Assembly: GCA_008000375.1 (NCBI GenBank)
Contig: SMOI01000448.1
Span: 1-23,679 of the forward strand
Source of the DNA: Poteriospumella lacustris
Taxonomy: Eukaryota > Sar > Chrysophyceae > Chromulinales > Dinobryaceae
Direction: 5' to 3'
DNA: 23,679 bases
Shown: positions 17,942 to 23,679 of the stretch, in pieces
Layout: each line of letters opens with the position of its first letter
Position numbering within the stretch: position 1 is the first letter of the stretch
Program-made: the position numbers and the translations under genes
Notes under the pieces: model-generated
Told to the model about the DNA's origin: nothing
Database searches by the model: none
Seen by the model: only the letters and a program-made list of their open reading frames with translations

Positions 17942-19566
17942 TCAATTGTCGCAGTCGAACAGGCACCGCGTCGACCGAAACACCTGCCAGATGCGATCCA
18001 CCGACCGGTTCTCTCGCTCGAGCTGCTGTCTCTTCGCGTTCGAGACGAGAGCGACCTTCGAGTCGACGAGGTCGAGGAGCTCGCCTTTGAAGTGGTCGGC
18101 CTGGTGCACGATCGGCGACACCTGCGCACAGCACAGACGAGGTGAGAGGCACGCGTCGCGTGAGGAGAGAGGCTGTGCACTTACGTCGCCGTTCCAATTG
18201 CGCACGAGACCGTCCTGGTCGAGCACGTGCCAGAAGTTGTGCAGGTTGCCGGTCAAGTTGGCCTGGACGGTGTCCGGCCGCAGCCCGCCGAGCGAGTTCA
18301 TCGCGCCCTCGCCGTGTGCGAAGACGCGCACTCGCACATAGGGCAGTAGCTTGCGACCGTACACGAGCCAGTTGAGGAAGCTGTGGTCGATGCCGCCGGA
18401 GAGGCAGCGATTGTCCGCCGCTCGACCGGGCGCCTCTTGCAGAAGCTGTAGACAGAGCAACGCATCGCAACGAGTCACGACGACACACGCGCGCAGAGAC
18501 GGCGAACCCGACTTACCCGAGTCATGTGGTGGCTGAAGAGAATGACGGCGTCGCGAGTACCCAGGACGGCTCCCGACGACACGATCACGCGGCTGCCCAG
18601 CAGGCGCAGCGCGTCCTCGCCGAAGCACTCGCTCATCACGCGGCGGTTGAACACGCAGCGGTTGATCACCATGTTGGGGTAGAACTCCTGAAACACCGCC
18701 ATCTGATACGACGGAAACCAGTCGGACAGGCGGTACGTGAACGGATCGGCTTGGAAGAACAGATCGCGGAAGTCGGCGATGAGGATGTGCGAGGTGGAGG
18801 CGTTGTAGTTGGCGGCCCACTTCTCGTAGAAGAAGTAGCGGAAGGCCGTGGCGGGCACGCGCTCCTCCGCGGACCCACAGAAGATCGACGGCGACAGCGA
18901 ACTGGCGGACTTCTCGAGGTTGCAGAGCGCGGGCGGCAGCAGGTAGACGACGGCGCGGTGCTGCTGCAGAATCGCCTTCATCTCCGCGGTCAGCACCTCC
19001 GTCTCCAGCGCGATGACGATGTCCCCGTCGAAATACCTCCGCGCAGATCCCAGCCACAGCTGCAGATTACGCGGAGATGAGCAAACCTCGCGGTCGTTGA
19101 GGCCCTGCACGACCGCGTGGGTGAAGATGGCGTGCGCCTGCGGTCGATGCGCCTGGGACCACGACTCGGGGGCGAACGAGATCGCCGAGGACGGGTCGTT
19201 CGGAGGCCCTGTCCACCACATGTGGTAGCGCTCGGCATCCACCAGAATGTCCTCCACTTGCTTCGAGAGACCCGCTTCGTTCAACTGCACCAGATTCGGT
19301 CGGAAATCGAACTTCTTGTTGCCGCTGCCGCTACGCCGCCGCCGACCGCGACCACCTCGCGCTCCCTTCGCAGTGGTAGCACCGTCAACACCAACCGACT
19401 CTGTGTCTTCTGCCCCTCCAACGACACCACCATCTTCTTCGTCGAAAACGCGCACGCGATTGTCGCCGTTGGCGACGTCTCGGCTGCGACGTACGAGTCC
19501 GCCGCGCTGTGCGTGGGCAGCGATCAGCACACAGCACACCAAAATGGCGACCAAGTCAACTCGCAT
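17942..19566 (-). CDS. Secretory-pathway glycosyltransferase-like protein
   Basis: Three exons: 19566-18517, 18445-18185 and 18121-17942, joined across 71- and 63-base GTAAGT...AG introns in phase 0, giving 496 residues. The ATG at 19566 starts a clear signal peptide or anchor (MRVDLVAILVCCVLIAAHAQ), followed by a linker with the basic run GRGRRRRSGSG. The folded part starts near residue 110. HAIFTHAVVQGLNDRE, YFDGDIVIALETEVL and HILIADFRDLFFQADPF (Asp265, Asp268) look like the strands and DxD-like metal site of a GT-A-fold nucleotide-sugar transferase. GGIDHSFLNWLV, then NWNGD joined across the intron to VSPIVHQADHF, resemble the closing acceptor and His segments of such enzymes. It probably acts in the ER or Golgi lumen. 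The sugar and acceptor are unknown, and the family assignment rests on motif resemblance only. Confidence 0.75.
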
Positions 19567-19616
19567 GGCCCTTGCCTCAGCACGAAAAGTTCTGCGTTCA
19601 CCGCGCACGGCCCTGG

Positions 19617-19655
19617 CGATCGATCGTCGATCGTCGATCGTCGATCGATCGTCCA
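19617..19655. repeat. Tandem GATCGTC run with GATC palindromes
   Basis: About four head-to-tail copies of the 7-mer GATCGTC, bordered on both sides by GATCGATC, lie 50-90 bases upstream of the ATG of the minus-strand gene, so probably in its 5' UTR. The run is largely self-complementary and could fold. Confidence 0.75.
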
Positions 19656-19756
19656 GCGGCGGCGGGGCGGCGGCTTGAAACCGACGTCTTCTTGGGACCC
19701 AAACGACTAAGGAGCTCTAACTTTACCGTCTGATCCGTCCCCCGCCGCCAAGCCGA

Positions 19757-19864
19757 GTAACGAACGACCTGCAACGATTTATACGGCTGTAACGGTGTAA
19801 CGACCTGTAACGATGTACGATGTATATAGAAGTATGGCTGCAACGATCTATACGGCTGTAACGA
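19757..19864. repeat. 69-base-period repeat with clustered GTAACGA motifs
   Basis: CTGCAACGATTTATACGGCT at 19769 and CTGCAACGATCTATACGGCT at 19838 begin two near-identical 26-base blocks 69 bases apart. Around them GTAACGA/GTAACGG occurs at about 19757, 19789, 19797, 19807 and 19858. On the minus strand, the sense strand of the downstream gene, this reads as repeated TCGTTAC. Confidence 0.75.
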
Positions 19865-20016
19865 TCTATATCGATATCTGCGCCGAGTCGGTGCCGTCGT
19901 ACCCGTGTGCTGCGGTTGCCGTGCTTCACTCCGAGTACTTATGAACAGCAGAGCACGAAGCAACACCAATGCATTATACTTAGCGCACGCAGCAGTGCTG
20001 TACATGTGCAGGGCTG

Positions 20017-21396
20017 CTAGTTGAACTGCGCGAGGACGCGCCGCCGGTGGCGCTGACGAAACATCTTCCACCGCAGCAGGTTTTGCAACGTCACCCGCTG
20101 CGACTGTGCCAAGGCGTCGGCGGAATTTCGCTCCACATCGAGACGCGCAGACTCTTCCACTTGCCGCACGCGGTCGAGTGCGGCGGAAACAGTGACATCG
20201 TCCCAGAGGCTGTCGACTGTATCGTCAGCGGACACACCGCGCGACCGACACAGCGGCACCACGAACATGCGCTGCAGCACTTGCTGCATCATCTCGTCGT
20301 AGAGCTCGTCCTCTTGCTGCGTGTTGATCTTCGACGACTCAAGGCCGGGCAGGCGGTTGACTTCGATGAGCCAGCAGCGCCCCTGCGCGTCGGCGATGAC
20401 GTCCAAACCGCAGAACTCAAAGTCGGTGGCGGACACCTGCTCCATGAACGGCACGGCCGCCGCGACAGTCTCGCCCCACACCCGCTGAATGCGCGGATAG
20501 AGCTGTGCGAAGGCAGATGGACGTGAGAGACGAACAATCGAAGCGACCAAGCGCGCGCTTACCTCAGCGAACTCGAAGGGCACGTGGCATGGGATCTGGC
20601 CGGGATGTTTGGGGATGTGTTTGTTGACAGACAAGTTGGTAATGTGTCGTTTGGAATCGGTGACGCTGGCGTCGTAGTCGAGGCCGGCCGTGAGGATGAA
20701 CGCCTTCTGATACAGCAGCGCTCGGCCGCTGCCAACCATCAGGCCGTAGCAGCGGAAATGGAACTTTTTGCTCCCCAAATACAACATAGGCTGCGCGACG
20801 TACTGCTGAATGACGTATTCTTGTTGATCGGGCAGGTCTTGCAGTTCCGCGAGGTAGTTCTGCGCGTGCACCATCCAGATGTCGCGCCCGCCGTTACCTG
20901 CGCTGGCCTTCACCACCCACCAATCGCTTGTCGGCGGGGCCTCATCTACCGTCGATGTGGCACAGTTCCATCTCCGAACGCACCACTGAAGGACTTCTTG
21001 GCCGCTGTCGGCGACGAACGTCGTCAGCGCCAGGTCGTCTGGCAGCGCAAACTGCAGAAAGGCAAAGTTCGCCTTCGACTCCAGCACTGTGTTGTTTAAC
21101 AGTTTGTTGCGAATCACCGCCTGTTGGTGCAATGGTTTGAGTTCCTTCTCGCACGTTGTTTCCCAAAGCAATAGTGGCTGAAACTGGGTCGACTGCTCGA
21201 GGATCCGCCGTGTCTCATCCGCAGGGAGAAGCTTGTTGTCAGGATACGTGGCGATCGACTGGAAGGTAATTTTCGCCGTACGTACTACACTATTGCTGTT
21301 CAAAGCCTGAAACAGTGGGTCAAGTCGTTCCACTGACTGCTTCCCCGTCACACGGTAGTGGACAGCTTGCTCGATATTTTCCTCAAATGCCGCCAT
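20017..21396 (-). CDS. Tubulin-tyrosine-ligase-like protein (TTLL, ATP-grasp)
   Basis: Exons 21396-20563 and 20502-20017 encode 439 residues. The start is the first ATG of the frame (MAAFEENIEQAVHYRVTGKQ); the longer open frame upstream begins with GTG and runs through a CGA repeat. ATP-grasp/TTL landmarks are SDWWVVKASAGNGGRDIWMV (Lys163), EYVIQQYVAQPMLY, KFHFRCYGLM, HITNLSVNKH, DFEFCGLDVIAD and CWLIEVNRLPGLESS with the metal-binding Glu and Asn. Such enzymes ligate amino acids (Tyr, Glu or Gly) to tubulin or other proteins. A 60-base segment at 20503-20562 begins GTAAGC after GAG and ends CACAG. It is in frame without a stop, but removing it restores the expected spacing (PFEFAE to LYPRIQRVW), so I treat it as an intron. 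The C-terminal 100 residues are helical, Arg/Gln-rich and possibly coiled coil. Substrate type cannot be told. Confidence 0.88.
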   Translation of the reverse strand: MAAFEENIEQAVHYRVTGKQSVERLDPLFQALNSNSVVRTAKITFQSIATYPDNKLLPADETRRILEQSTQFQPLLLWETTCEKELKPLHQQAVIRNKLLNNTVLESKANFAFLQFALPDDLALTTFVADSGQEVLQWCVRRWNCATSTVDEAPPTSDWWVVKASAGNGGRDIWMVHAQNYLAELQDLPDQQEYVIQQYVAQPMLYLGSKKFHFRCYGLMVGSGRALLYQKAFILTAGLDYDASVTDSKRHITNLSVNKHIPKHPGQIPCHVPFEFAEVSARLVASIVRLSRPSAFAQLYPRIQRVWGETVAAAVPFMEQVSATDFEFCGLDVIADAQGRCWLIEVNRLPGLESSKINTQQEDELYDEMMQQVLQRMFVVPLCRSRGVSADDTVDSLWDDVTVSAALDRVRQVEESARLDVERNSADALAQSQRVTLQNLLRWKMFRQRHRRRVLAQFN

Positions 21397-21518
21397 ACTC
21401 CGACGTTTGCGATACTTCGACAAAATCAAACCGTAGTGGTTTCTACGTATTCTATCGCGCAGCGGTCGGCAAGAAAAGGCCACCAAAACTTCACATTTTC
21501 GGCCTTGAGACTCTTCTT

Positions 21519-21545
21519 GACCCTTGACGCCTTGACGCCTTGACG
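21519..21545. repeat. Tandem CTTGACGC octamers
   Basis: CCCTTGACGCCTTGACGCCT and its continuation give three head-to-tail CTTGACGC-like units, ending directly at the (GTC)n run. It is non-coding and lies upstream of the TTLL gene. Confidence 0.75.
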
Positions 21546-21548
21546 TGG

Positions 21549-21598
<50 letters not shown>
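21549..21598. repeat. (GTC)16 trinucleotide microsatellite
   Basis: Sixteen uninterrupted GTC units (GAC on the minus strand) begin about 150 bases upstream of the TTLL ATG, so in its promoter or 5' UTR. The same triplet dominates the acidic tail of the anoctamin at 360-690 and recurs at 13015-13032. Confidence 0.93.
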
Positions 21599-21967
21599 GC
21601 TGTCGGATTGGAGTGATCCGTAAACACCCAAACAGCTCTGGGTAACAAACGCGTTCTTTCGTCAAGTGTGTCTGTCGTCACGTTTTGGTCGCTGCACTGC
21701 TGCGCAACTGTTTTTGTTGCGGCGGGTTGGCCTGTCCGTGTGCGAAGGTTGACTTTGATGCCTGTTCAATCGAAGTTCATGTTGAACCTCACCATAAAGT
21801 TACTTATCTACGACCGATTTCCCATTTTTTGCGAGTAGTTGCGTCGTGTTCGCCACTCGCTTCATTTTGATCCCCATTTTATCGTGGACTTTTTGATATT
21901 TTTGTCTCAACGGCAATCGACAACTTCCTCCTATCGCGATCCTGCGTGCAAGCAAAAAATTTCCGCA

Positions 21968-22696
21968 ATGAATCCCACAATTTCGGTTCCTCCTGCATCG
22001 TTTAAAAGCCGTTCGCTTTGTGCGAAGGCCCTGAAAAAGCGACCTCTGGGTGAAGTTTTCCACTCGAGCGACGATATTGTCTTCGAAGATATCTTAGAAA
22101 TCATGGAAATGTCGCGGCAAGTGCGACAAATGGCCAGACCACCTCTTAAGCGTGTACGGAAGTCAACTTCAGCTCCTGGTAACTTGGAAGTCGCTGATTT
22201 CTCCAACTTCTACGCTGCGGCAGCCGCCGATGATCACGACGACGCGCAACAAGAGGAAGACGAAGAGGAGTTCGACTCCTTCTTCTGGGCCTCTCCCTTT
22301 GCGATGGCCATGGAGACGCTAGGAATGCCTGCGACTTCGCGGCCTGTTGAATACGACGAGACGAATGACGCGTCGGTGACTTCCTCGTCTGCGTCATCGG
22401 ACTCGCTCTCGGTGCCGTCCCCGTACTCGTCCAATGCCTCCTTCGAGTCTTTTGCCGCGGAGCAGGAGCTATTTGATCTTGCGACTCAGTCTGCATTCAT
22501 CGACGAGGAAACGGATGATGTCCCCTCTGTCGTTGTTACCGGCGAAGTCATCGAAGATGTCGGCGCAGTCTGCAAGCCATCACCGCTCAGCGCCAAGAAG
22601 TCCGTCAGAGACCTGAATACTTTGGCGCAGGACTGCGACCTGAACGATAGCTGGGGTACGCTTTTTGACGCAGCAGAGGGCCTGGATGTCTTCTAA
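21968..22696 (+). CDS. Acidic serine-rich protein of unknown function
   Basis: 242 residues from the ATG at 21968 (MNPTISVPPASFKSRSLC), one exon, stop TAA at 22694. I recognise no family. The N-terminal third has a basic patch (ALKKRPLGEVFHSS) followed by a helix-prone DDIVFEDILEIMEMSRQVRQM and a second basic patch (RPPLKRVRKS) that could be a nuclear localisation signal. The middle has an acidic run (DDHDDAQQEEDEEEFDSFF) and a Ser-rich stretch (SVTSSSASSDSLSVPSPYSS). The C-terminus ends NDSWGTLFDAAEGLDVF, an acidic-hydrophobic segment of the kind seen in transactivation or interaction peptides. No membrane segment or signal peptide is seen. A nuclear regulatory role is a guess. Codon use is less GC-rich than in the left-hand genes. 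Confidence 0.8.
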   Translation: MNPTISVPPASFKSRSLCAKALKKRPLGEVFHSSDDIVFEDILEIMEMSRQVRQMARPPLKRVRKSTSAPGNLEVADFSNFYAAAAADDHDDAQQEEDEEEFDSFFWASPFAMAMETLGMPATSRPVEYDETNDASVTSSSASSDSLSVPSPYSSNASFESFAAEQELFDLATQSAFIDEETDDVPSVVVTGEVIEDVGAVCKPSPLSAKKSVRDLNTLAQDCDLNDSWGTLFDAAEGLDVF

Positions 22697-23299
22697 AGTC
22701 GCGGCGGGACGCTGATGTGTCGTCGTTTTGTTTTCGTTGTCGCCACCCGTCGGAGGGTTTGTCTCAATCGATTGCCGTGTCACGGCAGTCCTCAAATACA
22801 AAAAGATTTTGGCTATTTTGACGAAACACATTTTGCGTTGTGAGTCGCCGCGGTTGGTCCCATCGCCGCCCGGTGCAATTTTGTCGCAGGGCGCCTCGAG
22901 GCGTTCCTCGCGTTCATTTCTGACATTGATTTTGACAGCATTTTATTTGGAATTTCGTGACATTTCAAATCTTCCATTTCTTTTCGCTTGTTTTTGTTAT
23001 TTCCCGCTTTCCAGAGAGCTTTGTCTCTCTGCGGCCAGCGCGCACGTGGTAGTCCTGTCCGGGTATCGCCATGTGCCGCGCTCGGTGCGTCCTTGCGGCA
23101 GTCCGACTTCGGAGATTTTTTGGTATTGTTCACTCCGTGTCGCATTGTATGCCGTTGTCGCTTTATTTGATTGCCCGAGGAGTTATTGCTGAGCGAGAGG
23201 CGTGCTATCGTCCTCATTTTTGAATTCTTTTTTGGCGTCTCGTCTCCCCGTCGACGAGACGCACAGCGTCCTTCGCTTCCTTCCGCCACATCGCCGCAT

Positions 23300-23413
23300 A
23301 TGGGAACCATAACGGGCCCGCGCACCTCTGGGACGCGCGGCGTTGTTGTTTTCCTGGCGCTCGGTGTTCTTTGCACCGCTCCGCTGTCAGCGGAGTACAT
23401 TTTTCCCGCGTAG
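23300..23413 (+). CDS. Signal-peptide-like short ORF or first exon (doubtful)
   Basis: An ATG-started 37-codon ORF: MGTITGPRTSGTRG, then a hydrophobic core VVVFLALGVLCTAPLSA and EYIFPA before the stop. The n-h-c pattern with LSA at the end of the core is that of a cleavable signal peptide. It could be the first exon of a secreted protein (GTACAT follows GCGGA in the reading frame as a possible donor), a tiny secreted peptide, or chance. No second exon can be shown in the window. Confidence 0.22.
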   Translation: MGTITGPRTSGTRGVVVFLALGVLCTAPLSAEYIFPA

Positions 23414-23532
23414 ACTACACTGCACTGCTCAGAGTATATTGTTGGTCTGTGCCCACCCCCCCCCTGAACAAACGGCAGTTGCCTTTGACTCGTTGTTCTT
23501 TGTAAATACCTCAACTAAAGCGCACGTCACTC

Positions 23533-23540
23533 TATATAAG
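23533..23540. promoter_or_regulatory. TATA box (TATATAAG)
   Basis: This is a strong TATA match in the right-hand terminal region, oriented best for rightward transcription into sequence beyond the window. The inner TATATA is symmetric, so leftward use is also possible. The 139 bases to the window end hold only a 17-codon ORF (from about 23604). Confidence 0.4.
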
Positions 23541-23679
23541 GCAGTCCTGTCCCCCACCACCTCTCTGCAATACCCAGCCAGACGGGGTCAAATCCCACAG
23601 CCGATGCAGAGGCGCCGCGCTACCCGCCTATTCGCAGCGGGGAGCACTTGCTTTTGAAAATAGCTCGCAGCAATACGTA

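Larger units (their letters stand above)
19567..20016. promoter_or_regulatory. Upstream region of the glycosyltransferase-like gene, repeat-rich
   Basis: 450 bases between two minus-strand genes. It holds a GATCGTC tandem run at 19617-19655 just upstream of the ATG and a diverged 69-base-period repeat with GTAACG motifs at 19757-19864. A minus-strand ORF across it encodes repeats of RSLQPY and is a by-product of the DNA repeat. Confidence 0.5.
21397..21967. promoter_or_regulatory. Head-to-head region, TTLL / acidic unknown gene
   Basis: 571 bases between divergent starts (21396 minus, 21968 plus). It holds a (GTC)16 microsatellite and three tandem CTTGACGC-type units. The right half (21700-21967) is AT-richer. 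Minus-strand frames through it give poly-Arg or poly-Asp and are not ATG-started genes in the TTLL frame. Confidence 0.5.
22697..23679. other. T-rich terminal region, probably a promoter for a gene beyond the window
   Basis: 983 bases without a convincing gene. There are T-rich runs, an acceptor-like polypyrimidine-CCAG at about 22990-23019, a stem-loop at 23379-23395 (CTCCGCTG / CAGCGGAG around one T), a C10 run near 23453-23463, and TATATAAG at 23533. A 233-codon minus-strand ORF (22813-23514) starts with a non-ATG codon, is basic low-complexity and shows no motif. Confidence 0.45.

Noticed and set aside
17503-18180. 225-codon minus-strand frame and an overlapping plus-strand frame near the hydrolase/glycosyltransferase junction
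   Set aside because: Ser/Thr/Pro-rich composition, partial overlap with a conserved exon in another frame, and no domain.
19598-20071. Minus-strand frame with RSLQPY repeats
   Set aside because: The peptide repeats simply reflect the DNA repeat at 19757-19864; there is no ATG-anchored conserved protein.
21426-21665. Minus-strand frame with 16 consecutive Asp residues
   Set aside because: It is a translation of the (GTC)16 microsatellite, in a different frame from the TTLL gene, with no supporting sequence on either side.
22813-23514. 233-codon minus-strand open frame in the right terminal region
   Set aside because: It opens with a non-ATG codon, is basic and low in hydrophobic residues, and shows no motif. 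It could be checked by RNA-seq, but I cannot support it.
23582-23600. tRNA B-box-like GGGGTCAAATCCC
   Set aside because: The required A-box spacing and a pairing acceptor stem cannot be found on either strand, so there is no cloverleaf.

Overview
The window reads as nuclear DNA of a unicellular eukaryote. It carries ten well-supported protein-coding genes on both strands. Five of them are split by nine short GT-AG introns of 60-75 bases that can be placed from reading-frame continuity and splice-site sequence. There are no operons, no Shine-Dalgarno logic and no prokaryotic mobile elements. The gene set (PH-anoctamin, DPH4, a plasma-membrane-type Ca2+ ATPase, lipin, a tubulin-tyrosine-ligase-like protein, a DusA-type tRNA dihydrouridine synthase) is general eukaryotic. 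Compact gene spacing, tiny introns and very GC-rich third codon positions suggest a free-living or parasitic protist, perhaps a stramenopile, but that placement is an inference and weak.

Layout. 1-4978 (-): four-exon PH-domain anoctamin (TMEM16) with a very long acidic C-terminal tail that runs off the left edge; the frame changes near 1060. 5390-5914 (+): DPH4 (J domain plus CSL zinc finger), two exons. 6120-9643 (-): P-type Ca2+ ATPase, three exons. 10265-11383 (+): 2-oxoglutarate/Fe(II) oxygenase. 11661-12818 (-): DusA-like tRNA dihydrouridine synthase. 13391-14941 (-): short lipin-type phosphatidate phosphatase. 16501-17109 (+): small alpha/beta-hydrolase-like protein. 17942-19566 (-): secretory-pathway glycosyltransferase-like protein, three exons. 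20017-21396 (-): tubulin-tyrosine-ligase-like protein with an in-frame 60-base intron. 21968-22696 (+): acidic, serine-rich protein of unknown function. The last kilobase is T-rich, with a TATATAAG box and a short signal-peptide-like ORF.

The genes do not form a pathway. Anoctamin, Ca2+ ATPase and lipin all bear on membrane lipids or calcium, but that may be chance. The strand order (- + - + - - + - - +) gives four head-to-head promoter regions and three tail-to-tail junctions. Base composition shifts from extremely GC-rich on the left (large anoctamin and ATPase exons) to AT-richer on the right.

The features that known genes do not explain are: a 205-bp element with 45-base inverted ends (16119-16323); a perfect 20-base palindrome (11440-11459); a 69-base-period repeat with clustered GTAACGA motifs (19757-19864); a (GTC)16 run beside the TTLL gene; and a candidate 109-residue antisense ORF in the ATPase/oxygenase promoter region. 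I found no clearly new multi-gene system.
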